A stretch of DNA of 64,000 bases from Lysobacteraceae bacterium NML93-0793 (GCA_002324875.1 NTJG01000002.1:62001-126000), one strand, 5' to 3'; positions 1 through 9,508 are shown, counted from the stretch's first letter. Program-made: numbers and translations. The notes: a model not told the origin generated them from the sequence alone.

Positions 1-479
1 GCCTGGAAGGCAACATCAATATTCCGCTGATCGGCGAGCGCGGCAACGTGCTGACGTGGAACAACAACGTCACGTACATGATCGAGAACGAGAACACGGT
101 GACCGGCCAGCCGCTGTCGGTGATTCCGGAATACACCGTCAACACCTCGCTCGACTGGCAGGCCACCGACGCGCTGTCGCTGCTGCTGACCGGCACGTTC
201 TACGGCCGCCAGGAACCGGCGACGCGCGACATCAACAACGACGACCGCTGCAATGAAGCCGGCGCGGACTGCGTGGCCGTGCGCCAGGTGCGTGACCCGT
301 ACACCATCTGGGGCATCGGTGCGCGCTACCGCATCACGCCGACGGTGAGTCTGGGCGGCGGCGTCAACAACCTGCTCGACAAGCGCCTGTTCCGGGAATC
401 GAACAGCCAGTACGCGGGCGCGGCGACCTACAACGAGCCGGGCCGGTCCTACTACGTCAGCATGAACATCGGTTTCTGA
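1..479 (+). CDS. TonB-dependent siderophore receptor, C-terminal part (5' end outside window)
   Basis: Only the last 158 residues are present; the frame enters at base 3. They read as the final strands of an outer-membrane beta-barrel: short polar/aromatic alternations, the 'NNLLDKRLFRE' segment typical of the last strands of TonB receptors, and a C-terminal Phe (MNIGF) as needed for barrel assembly. The 'AATYNEPGRSYY' stretch before the end resembles the FepA/PfeA/CirA subclass that imports catecholate siderophores. The gene downstream is a periplasmic esterase of the kind that opens such siderophores, which supports this subclass. The ligand is inferred; plug domain and TonB box are not visible. 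Confidence 0.9.
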   Translation, partial: LEGNINIPLIGERGNVLTWNNNVTYMIENENTVTGQPLSVIPEYTVNTSLDWQATDALSLLLTGTFYGRQEPATRDINNDDRCNEAGADCVAVRQVRDPYTIWGIGARYRITPTVSLGGGVNNLLDKRLFRESNSQYAGAATYNEPGRSYYVSMNIGF

Positions 480-595
480 TGCAGCGCGGCCTCGGGGCCG
501 CACCCGGCCGGACTGTCCGCGATCCGGACTCCATACCCCGACGATCTGGACGCATCCGGCCCGTCGCACGAAGATCGGACCCCCGTCTCCCCACG

Positions 596-1636
596 ATGCC
601 CCGCATGACGCTCCGCAGATCCTCCCCCGCCCGCCCGCTGCGCCTGGCCACGCTCGCCGCGGCCGCGGGCCTGCTGTTCGCGCTGCAGGCCGTGCCGCAG
701 GCCGCGTCGGCGCAGCAGCGCGATCCCACCCGCTCGATCGGCGAGACCGTCGCCAGCCGGCCGTCGCCGCATTACGCGTTCGACCGGTTCGAGGTGCGCA
801 GCGCCGATGGCCAGCGGACCTGGCGCGTGCATGTCGCCGCGCCCAGGGGCACGGCGCCCGAAGGCGGCTGGCCGGTGTTCTGGATGCTCGACGGCAATGC
901 CGCGCTGATCGAATTCGACGAGGCGCTGCTGGCCGAACTCGCCGCGCAGCCGGTGCCGCATGCGCTGGTGTTCGTCGGTTACGCCAACGACCTGCGCATC
1001 GATTCCGAAGCGCGCACCCGCGACTACACGCCGGTCCCCGGCGAGCGTCCGGTGCGCGGCGGCGGCACGATCACCGGTGGCGGCGGCGCGGATGCGCTGC
1101 TCGAAGTCATCGAGCGCCAGATCCGGCCCGAAGTCGAGCGCCGCATCGAGACCGACCCGGCGCAGCAGACCCTGTGGGGCCATTCGCTGGCGGGTCTGTT
1201 CACGCTGCATGCGCTGTATACCCGCACCGGCGCGTTCGCCACCTACGCCGCCGGCAGCCCGTCGCTGTGGTGGGGCGACGGTGCCCTGCTCGGCGCGCCC
1301 GAACAGCGCTTCACGGACAACAACGCCGGCCGCCGCGCCCGCGTGCTGATCGGCCTGGGCGAAGGCGAGCGCCAGGTCGCGCATCGCGATCTCGACGATC
1401 CGCGCGTGCAGGTGCATCTGCGCCGCATCGCCGCTGCGCCGGCCGACTCGGCGGAAAAACTGGCGCAGCGGCTGTCGAAGGTCGACGGCCTGCAGGTCGC
1501 GTATCGCGAGTTTCCCGCACTGACCCACGGCCCGATGTTCCGCGCGTCGCTGATGTGGGCGCTGCACGCGATCACCGGCATCGCCGACCACAGCGATACC
1601 CCGAGCCGTGCCGACGGCGTGGACCCGCACGGGTGA
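596..1636 (+). CDS. secreted alpha/beta hydrolase, Fes/IroE/PfeE-like siderophore esterase
   Basis: A 346-residue protein starting at ATG 596 (a second in-frame ATG lies at 605) with a basic N-terminus and a hydrophobic Ala/Leu signal peptide ending near 'AASAQQ'. The core is a putative-esterase alpha/beta fold with nucleophile elbow GHSLAG (Ser197) and a C-terminal 'LTHGPMF' giving the likely catalytic His311. This matches the family of trilactone hydrolases (Fes, IroE, BesA, PfeE) that linearise ferric-enterobactin-like siderophores. The signal peptide places it in the periplasm, as for Pseudomonas PfeE. It lies 116 bp downstream of a FepA/PfeA-like receptor and overlaps the next gene by 4 nt. 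Substrate is inferred from context; a general esterase is the alternative. Confidence 0.78.
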   Translation: MPRMTLRRSSPARPLRLATLAAAAGLLFALQAVPQAASAQQRDPTRSIGETVASRPSPHYAFDRFEVRSADGQRTWRVHVAAPRGTAPEGGWPVFWMLDGNAALIEFDEALLAELAAQPVPHALVFVGYANDLRIDSEARTRDYTPVPGERPVRGGGTITGGGGADALLEVIERQIRPEVERRIETDPAQQTLWGHSLAGLFTLHALYTRTGAFATYAAGSPSLWWGDGALLGAPEQRFTDNNAGRRARVLIGLGEGERQVAHRDLDDPRVQVHLRRIAAAPADSAEKLAQRLSKVDGLQVAYREFPALTHGPMFRASLMWALHAITGIADHSDTPSRADGVDPHG

Positions 1637-2958
1637 GCGCGGTCGCGATGGACATCGACGGCTATGTGGCGGATGCCGATGCCGCCTACCCGATGCATTT
1701 CCATCGCGAACAGATGCCGGCGTGGCTGCACGCCACCGCCACGGCGCTGGGTTTCCGCGCGCCCGATCCCGCGCGGCCCTATCGCTGGTGCGAACTCGGC
1801 AGCGGCGCCGGTCTCACCGCGCTGGTCGCCGCGGCCTGCAATCCGGCGGGCCACTTCACCGCCGTCGATGCCGACGCCGCGCAGATCGCTCGCGCACGCG
1901 GCATCGCCGAACGCGCGGGCCTGGCCAATCTCGACTTCGTCCATGCCGACCTGCGCGAGTACGCGGCGCAGCGCGGTGAGGCCTTCGACTTCATCGTCTC
2001 GCACGGGCTCTGGGCCTGGGTATCGGAGGCGGTCCGCGACGCGTTCCTCGGAATCGTCGAGCGACGTCTCGCGCCCGGTGGTCTGCTCGAACTCGGCTAC
2101 ATGAGCCATCCCGGTGCCTCGCAGCTGCAGGGCGCGCAGCGTCTACTGCACGAGGCCGGCCGGCATCTCGAAGGCGACACGGCAGCGCGCGTGACAGCGA
2201 CACTGGCGCTGCTGCGCGATCTCGCCGACGGCGGCGCCGGTTTATTCGCCGAGCATCCGGGCGCCGCGCGCCAGCTCGATGCGATGGAACGTGAGCCGGC
2301 CGGCTACATCGCCCACGAGTTCCTCGGCGCGCACTGGCAGCCGCAGCACGTCGCCGACGTGATCCGCGCGTTCGCTGGCGCAGGCTGCGATTTCATCGGC
2401 AGCGCGACGCCGATCGAGAACATCGATGCGCTGTCAATTCCCGGCGCGTTGCAGGCGCGGCTGCGCACGTTGCCGCCCGGCCCGCTGGCCGAGACCGCGC
2501 GTGATCTCGCACGCAACCAGAGCCTGCGGCGCGATCTGTTCCAGCGCGGCGCGCAGCGGCTCGGCGGTGCCGCGCACCTCGACGCACTCGATGCGCTGGT
2601 CTTTGCTGCATTGCCCGGTGCGCCGTCGGCGCTCGACGGCGATCTGCGCTTCGACACACGCATCGGTCCGGTCACCGGCGCGCGCGAGCTCTTCGCACCG
2701 GCGCTGGATGCGATCGCGCAGGGGCCGCAGTCGTTCGCGCGCCTGCGCACGCTGGCGCCCTACGACGCGAGGCCCGGCCTGCTCAACCAGGCGCTGCAGG
2801 CGCTGACCTGGGCGGGCTTCGCCCATGCCTGCCTGCCATCGAGCCGCGACACCTCGGCCGATGCGCTGGCGCGTCAACTGTCCCCACTTCCGGGCGTTCC
2901 CGCGCTGGCGCTGTTGCCGGTCATCGGGTCCGCCGTGTTACGCCAGGTGCCGCGATGA
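1633..2958 (+). CDS. class I SAM-dependent methyltransferase with methyltransferase regulatory domain
   Basis: About 441 residues from GTG 1633, whose codon overlaps the esterase stop (GTGA); ATG 1648 is an alternative start. Residues about 50-170 form a Rossmann methyltransferase: motif I 'ELGSGAGL', the acidic 'VDAD' after strand 2, and 'HADL' further on. The C-terminal half, with 'YIAHEFLGAHWQPQ', looks like the methyltransferase regulatory domain (PF10119 type) that commonly follows this class in proteobacteria. The substrate is unknown; in other bacteria such enzymes are suggested to methylate proteins or small molecules. Translational coupling to a siderophore esterase and placement before the iron importer tie it to iron acquisition by context only. 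Confidence 0.8.
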   Translation: MSAVAMDIDGYVADADAAYPMHFHREQMPAWLHATATALGFRAPDPARPYRWCELGSGAGLTALVAAACNPAGHFTAVDADAAQIARARGIAERAGLANLDFVHADLREYAAQRGEAFDFIVSHGLWAWVSEAVRDAFLGIVERRLAPGGLLELGYMSHPGASQLQGAQRLLHEAGRHLEGDTAARVTATLALLRDLADGGAGLFAEHPGAARQLDAMEREPAGYIAHEFLGAHWQPQHVADVIRAFAGAGCDFIGSATPIENIDALSIPGALQARLRTLPPGPLAETARDLARNQSLRRDLFQRGAQRLGGAAHLDALDALVFAALPGAPSALDGDLRFDTRIGPVTGARELFAPALDAIAQGPQSFARLRTLAPYDARPGLLNQALQALTWAGFAHACLPSSRDTSADALARQLSPLPGVPALALLPVIGSAVLRQVPR

Positions 2959-3056
2959 CGCATATCGCGCGCCCCGCCCACGCTGCCCCCGCTCTACGCA
3001 CCGAGTCTTCCCGGCGGTCTGCAACGCCGGTCAAATCCACGCTCCAGGAGTTCGTC

Positions 3057-4439
3057 ATGCAAAAGCTGTCCTCGCGTCGTCTGCGCCTCGCCGCCCTGTC
3101 CATCGCCCTGTGCGCCGCCGTCGGCGCCGCCGGTGCGCAGGGCTTCGGCCAGCCGGATCCCGACTTCAAGGGCGCCGTACGCGCCACCAGCCCGCTGATC
3201 AAGGCCGGCGACACCGTCGAGATGAGCGGCCAGGGCTTCAAGCCCGGCCAGGCGGTGACGCTGCTGCGCGGCGAGACCGTGCTCAATGCCCGTCCGTGGA
3301 CGGCCGATGCCGAAGGCCGCATCAGCGGCCAGGTCCAGGTGCCTGCCGACGCGGCCGTCGGCCGCCACCCCGTGGTCGTGCGCGTCGCCAATCCCGATGC
3401 CGCCGCCGTCATCGAGCTCAAGGTCTCCAAGGACGTGCCGCTGTCGGGCGCGGACCGCTACGACGTGACCACCAACAAGCTGGTGCAGGGCCTGTACCAG
3501 GTGGCCCACAGCCGCACCTCGAACGCGCTGTTCGTCACCGCCGCGGTGGGACGTCCGCCGGTGACCCAGTCGGAGCTGCTCAAGCTCGATCCCGAGACGC
3601 TGGAGATCACCGCCCGGGTCACCCCGGCCCGGGTCGAGGGGCAGACCGACGGCCGCGTCTACGCCGTCTACGGCGTGGCCGTGGACGATGCCAACGGCCA
3701 TGTCTGGGTCACCAACACCCGCGACGATTCGGTCGCCGTGTACCGGCAGTCGGATCTGTCGCTGGTCAAGCAGTTCGAGCCGGGTGTGTTGCCGCACGGC
3801 CGCGACGTGGTGGTGGACACCCGGGACAACCGGGTCTGGGCCAGCGGCTTCGGCGGCGGCCGCTTCGTGGCCTTCGATGCGACCACGCTCGAGGTGGTGC
3901 AGGACGTGACCGTGCCGTCGCAGGTGCGCGGTGAGGAATTCGGACCGATGGCGCTGACCGTCGATCCGGTGGGCGGCAAGCTGTATTCGGTGGGCCTGTC
4001 GACCGGCGAGGTCGTGGTGCTCGACGGCGCCACGGGCGCGGTGGACACGATGTTCCGCTTCCCCACGCTCAACGGCGGCATCGGGGTCGCGATCGATGCC
4101 GAAGGCCGTCGCCTCTACGCCACCGGCCAGGGCAGCGACAATCTGATCATCGCCAACGCCGACACCGGCGAGGTGCTGCACGACGTCTACGTGGGCGCCG
4201 GCGCGGTGTACGTGGCGTTCGATCCGCACAGCAAGCTCGCCTATGTGGCCAGCCGCGGCGCCGGCACGATCACGGCGGTGGATGCGAACGGTCAGATCGT
4301 CGCCAATCTCGACGGCGGCACGTTCCCCAACCACGTGCTTCCGGTCGGCAACGGCGTGGTCTATGCGATCAACAAGTCGCGCGGCGCGGATGATCCGAAC
4401 GGCGACCAGATCCGCCGGCTCGTGCCGAAAACCAACTAA
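3057..4439 (+). CDS. secreted YncE-like beta-propeller protein
   Basis: 460 residues from ATG 3057, preceded by an AGGAG-type ribosome site in 'ccaggag'; a longer frame from 2955 is possible but lacks a signal sequence. A signal peptide (about residues 1-25, ending AAGAQG) is followed by an Ig-like segment ('GDTVEMSGQGFKPGQ', about 50-115). Then come repeated propeller blades of the YncE/NHL type ('VYAVYGVAVDDANGHVWVT', 'GVAIDAEGRRLYATG'). E. coli YncE is a periplasmic seven-bladed propeller encoded near the TonB receptor YncD and repressed by Fur. Its position between a siderophore receptor and an iron ABC importer fits that pattern. Molecular role is unknown. A strong intrinsic terminator follows directly. 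Confidence 0.82.
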   Translation: MQKLSSRRLRLAALSIALCAAVGAAGAQGFGQPDPDFKGAVRATSPLIKAGDTVEMSGQGFKPGQAVTLLRGETVLNARPWTADAEGRISGQVQVPADAAVGRHPVVVRVANPDAAAVIELKVSKDVPLSGADRYDVTTNKLVQGLYQVAHSRTSNALFVTAAVGRPPVTQSELLKLDPETLEITARVTPARVEGQTDGRVYAVYGVAVDDANGHVWVTNTRDDSVAVYRQSDLSLVKQFEPGVLPHGRDVVVDTRDNRVWASGFGGGRFVAFDATTLEVVQDVTVPSQVRGEEFGPMALTVDPVGGKLYSVGLSTGEVVVLDGATGAVDTMFRFPTLNGGIGVAIDAEGRRLYATGQGSDNLIIANADTGEVLHDVYVGAGAVYVAFDPHSKLAYVASRGAGTITAVDANGQIVANLDGGTFPNHVLPVGNGVVYAINKSRGADDPNGDQIRRLVPKTN

Positions 4440-4454
4440 AATCGTCGCTCCGCA

Positions 4455-4485
4455 GCGGCCGGACCCGGTCCGGCCGCTTTGTTTT
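4455..4485 (+). terminator. strong intrinsic terminator after the YncE-like gene
   Basis: A perfect 10-bp stem (4455-4464 with 4468-4477, gcggccggac/gtccggccgc) with a 3-nt loop is followed by tttgtttt. It starts 16 nt after the propeller-gene stop and ends 16 nt before the ATG chosen for the substrate-binding protein, so there is no room for a separate promoter between them. Confidence 0.85.
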
Positions 4486-4500
4486 GCGATGGAATCGAAG

Positions 4501-5541
4501 ATGTCCGAACGCCGCGTTCCTGCCCTGCTGCTCGTTGCCCTCGCCTGCGCGCTGGCGGCGTGTTCGCCCGAGCCCGGGACGCCCGCCGGCGCCGCCGTTC
4601 CGGCCACGGACGCGGCGCTGCCCGAGGGCTGGCAGCGCGTGGCCGGCACCGACATCCCGCGTGTCGCACGGTCGGAGCAGGATCTGCCCGTCACGGTGCG
4701 CTCGGACGACGGCGTCGACGTCATGGTCACCGACACCGCGCGCACCATCGTCGGCAACGACGACATCGTGATGGTGATGGAATCGCTGGGCCTGGCCGAC
4801 CAGGTGTTCGCCGCGCCGACCAACTCGGTCACCGACACCGGCCGCAAGGCGCAACACCATTTCCTGTTCAACCGCACCACCGGCGTCGAAGGCATCCTCA
4901 GCCTCGACGGCACGCTGTTCGTCGGCAACAGCCTGCGCCGCCACGGCAAGCTCGCGCAGCCTTTGCGCGATGCCGGGCAGACGCTGGTGATTGTCGATGA
5001 ACTGCAGCCGATTCCCGACAAGGTGCGCAAGCTCGCCACCGTGTTCGGCCACGCCGACGAAGGCGAACAGCTTGCCATGCAGGTGCAGCAGCAGCTCGAC
5101 GAGGCCGCGCGCATCGCGGCCACCCATACGCGCAAGCCGCGCGTGATCCACGTCTCGGCCACCGGCGGCGGCGGCTCGCCGACCGTCGGCGGCGCCGACA
5201 CCGCGGCCGCCGGGCTGATCCGCCTCGCCGGCGGTATCAACGTCGGCGACGAGGCCAAGGTCGCCAACTATTCCCAGCTCAGCAACGAGGGCATCGTCGC
5301 GGTCGAGCCCGAGGTGATCCTGGTCAGCGAGGACGACCTGCGCGTGTTCGGCGGCGAAGCCGGACTGTGGAACGCGTACCCGTCGCTGAAGCAGACGCCC
5401 GCCGGCTTCGCCAATCGCGTCTGGGTGATGCCCGATACCCAGCTCAAGGTCAGCAGCATCGGCGGCGGCGCCGGCGCGCTCGCACTGGCACAGGCGCTGT
5501 CCGTGCTGGCCGCCGAACTCGACGCCGCGCCCGGCGCATGA
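4501..5541 (+). CDS. hmuT: periplasmic heme/iron-siderophore ABC transporter substrate-binding lipoprotein (HmuT-like)
   Basis: 346 residues from ATG 4501 (an in-frame ATG at 4489 is possible). The N-terminus is a lipoprotein signal with lipobox LAAC (Cys21), so the mature protein would be membrane-anchored in the periplasm. The rest is a type II periplasmic-binding fold used for heme, cobalamin and siderophores: an N-terminal lobe ('TVRSDDGVDVMVTDTARTI'), a central helix region and a C-terminal lobe ('GIVAVEPEVILVSEDDL'). The stop overlaps the permease start by 4 nt, making an hmuTUV operon. Heme is the usual ligand of this family, but the nearby catecholate receptor and esterase make a ferric-siderophore ligand plausible. 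Confidence 0.82.
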   Translation: MSERRVPALLLVALACALAACSPEPGTPAGAAVPATDAALPEGWQRVAGTDIPRVARSEQDLPVTVRSDDGVDVMVTDTARTIVGNDDIVMVMESLGLADQVFAAPTNSVTDTGRKAQHHFLFNRTTGVEGILSLDGTLFVGNSLRRHGKLAQPLRDAGQTLVIVDELQPIPDKVRKLATVFGHADEGEQLAMQVQQQLDEAARIAATHTRKPRVIHVSATGGGGSPTVGGADTAAAGLIRLAGGINVGDEAKVANYSQLSNEGIVAVEPEVILVSEDDLRVFGGEAGLWNAYPSLKQTPAGFANRVWVMPDTQLKVSSIGGGAGALALAQALSVLAAELDAAPGA

Positions 5542-6593
5542 GCGGCGCCGCGGCACGACGCACCGGCCTGGTCCGGCGACCGCCGGGCGGCCTGCTGTTC
5601 ATCGGCCTGCTGGCGTTGCTGCTGGTCGTGATCGTGCTGTCGTTCGGTATCGGCCCGCTGCGCATTCCGCCGGGCGACGTGGTCCACGTGATCGCGCACA
5701 AGCTCGGTCTGGTCGATGCCGGCGCGCTCACCCAGCGCGACATCTCGGTGGTGTGGAACCTGCGCGTGCCGCGCGCGCTGCTGGCGGTGCTCGTCGGCGC
5801 CTCGCTGGCGATGGCCGGCGCCGGCCTGCAGGGCCTGTTCGGCAACCCGCTGGCCGATCCCGGCATCGTCGGCGTCACCCATGGCGCGGCACTCGGCGCG
5901 GTCGGCGCAATCGTGATCGGTGCGACCGCCTTCGGCGCCTGGACGATCCCGGTCGCCGCGTTTCTGGGCGGCGCAGCGACCACCACGCTGATCTATCTGC
6001 TGGCCCGGCCCGATCGCGGCACGGGCACCGCGACCCTGCTGCTGGTCGGCATCGCGATCGCCGCGGCGTGCTCGGCCGCGATCGGCTTCTTCACCTACAT
6101 CGCCGACGCCGACGATCTGCAATCGCTGGTGTTCTGGCAGATGGGCTCGCTGGCGATGGCGAACTGGAATTCGATGCTGGCCGCGCTGCCGGCGTTCGCG
6201 CTCGGCGCGGTCGCGCTGCGTGCGCTGGCCACGCCGCTGGACATGCTCGCGCTGGGCGAGCGCCAGGCCCAGCACATCGGCCTCGACGTCAGGCGCGCGC
6301 GGCTGATGCTGATCGCGGTCTGCGCGCTGCTGGTCGGCTCGGCGGTCGCGTTCGCCGGCGTGGTCGGCTTCGTCGGCCTGGTCGTGCCGCATTTCGTGCG
6401 CCTGCTCGCCGGGCCCGGCCACCGCTGGCTGATTCCGCTGTCGGCGGTCGCCGGCGGCCTGCTGATCGTCGTCGCCGATACCGCGGCGCGCAGTCTCGAC
6501 CCGCCGTCGGAAATCCCGCTCGGCCTGTTCTCGGCCGCGCTCGGCGCGCCGTTCTTCCTGTGGCTGGTGCTGCGCCGCAAGGGCGCCGCATGA
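5538..6593 (+). CDS. hmuU: FecCD-family heme/siderophore ABC transporter permease
   Basis: 351 residues from ATG 5538, translationally coupled (ATGA) to the upstream binding-protein gene. The whole length is hydrophobic, with roughly nine to ten membrane segments. FecCD/BtuC signatures are clear: 'LRVPRALLAVLVGASLAMAG' near residues 75-95, 'QGLFGNPLADPGIVGV' just after, and the cytoplasmic coupling region 'GVVGFVGLVVPHFVRLLAGP' in the C-terminal third. It would form the homodimeric inner-membrane channel partnering the HmuT and HmuV homologues. Confidence 0.93.
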   Translation: MSGAAARRTGLVRRPPGGLLFIGLLALLLVVIVLSFGIGPLRIPPGDVVHVIAHKLGLVDAGALTQRDISVVWNLRVPRALLAVLVGASLAMAGAGLQGLFGNPLADPGIVGVTHGAALGAVGAIVIGATAFGAWTIPVAAFLGGAATTTLIYLLARPDRGTGTATLLLVGIAIAAACSAAIGFFTYIADADDLQSLVFWQMGSLAMANWNSMLAALPAFALGAVALRALATPLDMLALGERQAQHIGLDVRRARLMLIAVCALLVGSAVAFAGVVGFVGLVVPHFVRLLAGPGHRWLIPLSAVAGGLLIVVADTAARSLDPPSEIPLGLFSAALGAPFFLWLVLRRKGAA

Positions 6594-7387
6594 GCGCAGG
6601 CACGCACGACGCCGCCCACGACGTGCTCGCACTCGACGGCGTGACCGTGCGCATCGACGGCCGCGCGATCCTCGACGCAATCGACCTGCGTTTCGCGCGC
6701 GGCACGCTGACCGCGCTGGTCGGCCCGAACGGCGCCGGCAAGTCGACGCTGCTCGCGGTCGCCAGCGGCGATCTCGCGCCGGCCGCGGGCCGGGTGCAAC
6801 TGTCGGGCGCCGAACTGCGCGACTGGAAGGCACGCCCGCTCGCCCGCGAACGCAGCGTGCTGCCGCAGGACCACGCGGTGCGCTTCGGCTTCAGCGTGCG
6901 CGAGGTCGTCGCGATGGGCCGGCTGCCGCATCCGCCGTCGCCTGCGGAGGATGGGCGCATCGTCGATGCGGCCCTGGCATCCGCGGACGTCACCCACCTC
7001 GCCGCGCGCGACGTGCAGACGCTCTCCGGCGGTGAAGCCTCGCGCACCGCGTTCGCGCGCGTGCTGGCGCAGACCACGCCGGTCGTGTTTCTCGACGAGC
7101 CCACCGCCGCGCTCGACCTGCAGCATCAGGAAGCCGTGCTGCGCATCGCGCGCGGCCTCGCCGACGACGGCGCCTGCGTGATCGTCGTGCTGCACGACCT
7201 CAACCTCGCCGCCGGCCACGCCGACCGCATCGTCATGCTGCACGGCGGCCGCATCGCCGCCGACGGCAGCCCACGCGAGGTGCTGACCCGGGCGACGATC
7301 GAACGCGTCTACGCACAGCCCGTGCTGGTGCTCGAGCATCCGACCCGCGGCGTGCCGCTGGTCGTCAGCGACGATCCGCGCGCCTGA
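6590..7387 (+). CDS. hmuV: heme ABC transporter ATP-binding protein
   Basis: 265 residues from ATG 6590, overlapping the permease stop by 4 nt. Walker A is 'GPNGAGKST' near residue 45, the ABC signature is 'LSGGEASRTAFARVLA', Walker B is 'VVFLDEPTAALD', and the switch His is in 'VLHDLNLAA'. Length and motif order match HmuV/FecE-type ATPases. It powers the FecCD permease and closes the iron-import operon; no strong terminator follows, only small hairpins in the gene-free stretch downstream. Confidence 0.93.
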   Translation: MSAGTHDAAHDVLALDGVTVRIDGRAILDAIDLRFARGTLTALVGPNGAGKSTLLAVASGDLAPAAGRVQLSGAELRDWKARPLARERSVLPQDHAVRFGFSVREVVAMGRLPHPPSPAEDGRIVDAALASADVTHLAARDVQTLSGGEASRTAFARVLAQTTPVVFLDEPTAALDLQHQEAVLRIARGLADDGACVIVVLHDLNLAAGHADRIVMLHGGRIAADGSPREVLTRATIERVYAQPVLVLEHPTRGVPLVVSDDPRA

Positions 7388-7841
7388 GTCGGATCGCGCG
7401 ACGGCACCGGACGGTGCCACGGGCAGTGAACCCCGTGCGCGCGCGTCGCGAGGATCCAGGCAATGCCCGTAGTCCGCGTCCACCCTCGTTCGTGCCCGCG
7501 CGACGACGCTGGCTGCGCATGCAGACCGCCAGTGCGCGGCCTCCGGTTTCGCAGCGCATGTGGTCCGTCGCGATCTCGTCGAAGCACCGTCCTGCCAACA
7601 CCCGGCTCGACGCAGTGCGGCCGTCACCGGGCGTTCGGACCGCGCGCCCCCGGGCACCACACCACGCAGCGGCACGCGCGGTCGTCGACGCGCACCGTAC
7701 GCGCGAACGCCGAGGGGCGCCCGTCGTGCAGGCCATCGCCGACCCGCCTCGTGGCGGCCGCGGCCGGTCGTGCAGCCACCGGAGGGACGTGGGGCGGTTC
7801 GGCGGTAACGACGCCCGGGCGATTCAACGCCCGGACCGCGC
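7388..7841. other. 454-bp gene-free region between convergent hmuV and purK
   Basis: Open frames here are Arg/Ala-rich on both strands, lack ribosome sites and resemble no family I know. A small hairpin (ggcacc/ggtgcc, 7403-7418) lies just after hmuV, and another (ccgggcg/cgcccgg, 7815-7834) just beyond the purK stop on the minus strand. Neither has a convincing T-tract; they may be weak terminators. I see nothing else. Confidence 0.5.
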
Positions 7842-9008
7842 TCAGCCTTCGCGCAAGCGCGCCACGACCGGGGCCACCTGCGCCCGACGCCCCAGCGCCT
7901 CGCCGACCTCCGCCAACCGCTGTGCCAGCGCCTCGGCCTCGTCCGCGCGCAGCGTCGCGTGGCCGACCTTGCGGCCATCGCGCGGCTGCTTGCCGTAGTC
8001 GTGCCAGTGGCCGCCCGCAGCCGACAGCACCGGCGCGGCATCGGGCATCGCGCCGATCCAGTTGAGCATGCAGGCCGCGCCGCGCACGGCCGTGTCACCA
8101 AGCGGCAGGCCCAGCACAGCGCGCAGATGGTTCTGGAACTGCGAGGTCTCCGCGCCTTCGATCGTCCAGTGCCCGGAGTTGTGCACGCGCGGTGCGAGTT
8201 CGTTGGCGAGCAGTTCGCCATCGCGGCAGAACAGTTCGAGCGCGAACACGCCGACGTAGTCCAGCCGCTCGGCGATCGCGCGCGCATACGACAGCGCGGT
8301 CGCGTGCAGTGAAGCATCGACGCGCGCAGGCGCCAGGCTCGCCGACAGCACGCCGTCGACATGCCAGTTCTCGGTCAGCGGCCAGGCTCGGAACTCGCCG
8401 TCGCGGCCGCGCACGGCGACCACGCTGAGTTCGCGCTGGAATGCGACGAAGCCTTCGAGGATCAGCCCGACCGTTCCCGCCTGCGCGCCGAGCGCGTCCC
8501 ACGCCGCGTCGACATCGGCCGGCGTCTTGATCCGGAACTGCCCCTTGCCGTCGTAGCCCAGGCGCCGGGTCTTGAGGATGCACGGCGTCCCGATGCGCGC
8601 CACGGCGTCATCGAGCTGCGCACGCGTCGCGACATCGGCGAAGTCCGGCACCGGGATGCCCAGTTCACGGAAGAGGGTCTTCTCGGCAAGCCGGTCCTGG
8701 GTCAGCGCCAGCGCGTCGGGGTTGGGGAACACCGGCACGCGCTCGGCGAGCCAATGCGCGCTCTCGGCCGGCACGTTCTCGAAATCGAACGTCGCCACGT
8801 CCACGCTGCCGGCGAACTCGGCCAGCGCGGTCTCGTCGCGATAATCGCCGACCAGCAACGGCGCGAACTGCCCGGCGCAGGCATCGTCGGCGGTGTCCAT
8901 GACCAGGAAGCGCAGGCCCAGCGGCGCGCCCGACAGCGCGAGCATGCGCGCCAGCTGGCCGCCGCCGAGGATGCCGACCGTGGTCGTGCTGCGAGCCGGC
9001 GCGCTCAT
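7842..9008 (-). CDS. purK: 5-(carboxyamino)imidazole ribonucleotide synthase (N5-CAIR synthetase)
   Basis: 388 residues, start at 9008 overlapping the purE stop by 4 nt. It is an ATP-grasp enzyme that carboxylates AIR with bicarbonate and ATP to N5-CAIR in purine synthesis. Visible marks: the N-terminal nucleotide-fold '[11 protein letters not shown]', the ATP-grasp '[11 protein letters not shown]' around residue 150, and the metal-binding '[13 protein letters not shown]' in the C-terminal third, all PurK hallmarks. The product is passed to PurE, encoded immediately upstream in the same operon. Confidence 0.96.
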   Translation of the reverse strand: MSAPARSTTTVGILGGGQLARMLALSGAPLGLRFLVMDTADDACAGQFAPLLVGDYRDETALAEFAGSVDVATFDFENVPAESAHWLAERVPVFPNPDALALTQDRLAEKTLFRELGIPVPDFADVATRAQLDDAVARIGTPCILKTRRLGYDGKGQFRIKTPADVDAAWDALGAQAGTVGLILEGFVAFQRELSVVAVRGRDGEFRAWPLTENWHVDGVLSASLAPARVDASLHATALSYARAIAERLDYVGVFALELFCRDGELLANELAPRVHNSGHWTIEGAETSQFQNHLRAVLGLPLGDTAVRGAACMLNWIGAMPDAAPVLSAAGGHWHDYGKQPRDGRKVGHATLRADEAEALAQRLAEVGEALGRRAQVAPVVARLREG

Positions 9009-9508
9009 CGACGCGGATCGTCGTTGGCGGCCACCTCGTCGGTCTGGCGCTGCCGGAACGCATCCAGCGCCGCGGCGACTCCGGCATCGTCGGCGGCGAG
9101 CATCGCGGCAGCGAACAGGGCGGCGTTCGCGGCGCCGGCGTTGCCGATCGCGAACGTCGCCACCGGAATGCCGGCCGGCATCTGCACGATCGACAGCAGC
9201 GAATCCATCCCGTTGAGCGCCTTCGACTGCACCGGCACGCCGAGCACCGGCACCGCGGTTTTCGACGCCAGCATGCCCGGAAGATGCGCCGCGCCGCCGG
9301 CGCCGGCGATGATCGCGCGCAGGCCGCGGGCCTTCGCATTCGCGGCGTATTCGAACAGCACGTCCGGCGTGCGGTGTGCCGAGACCACGCGGACCTCGTG
9401 TGCGACGCCCAGCTGCTCGAGCTTCTGCGCGGCGTGCTGCATCGTCTCCCAGTCGGAGCGCGAGCCCATCACGATGCCGACCTTCGGCGGAATGGAGCTG
9501 CTGGTCAT
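9005..9508 (-). CDS. purE: N5-carboxyaminoimidazole ribonucleotide mutase
   Basis: 167 residues from ATG at 9508. It is the class I PurE mutase that moves the carboxylate of N5-CAIR to C4 of the imidazole ring. The N-terminal '[14 protein letters not shown]', the middle 'VSAHRTPD' with the catalytic His, and '[12 protein letters not shown]' are all present. Length is typical. The stop overlaps the purK start, so the pair is translationally coupled; the promoter should lie in the 160 bp shared with the divergent Trm112-like gene. Confidence 0.97.
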   Translation of the reverse strand: MTSSSIPPKVGIVMGSRSDWETMQHAAQKLEQLGVAHEVRVVSAHRTPDVLFEYAANAKARGLRAIIAGAGGAAHLPGMLASKTAVPVLGVPVQSKALNGMDSLLSIVQMPAGIPVATFAIGNAGAANAALFAAAMLAADDAGVAAALDAFRQRQTDEVAANDDPRR

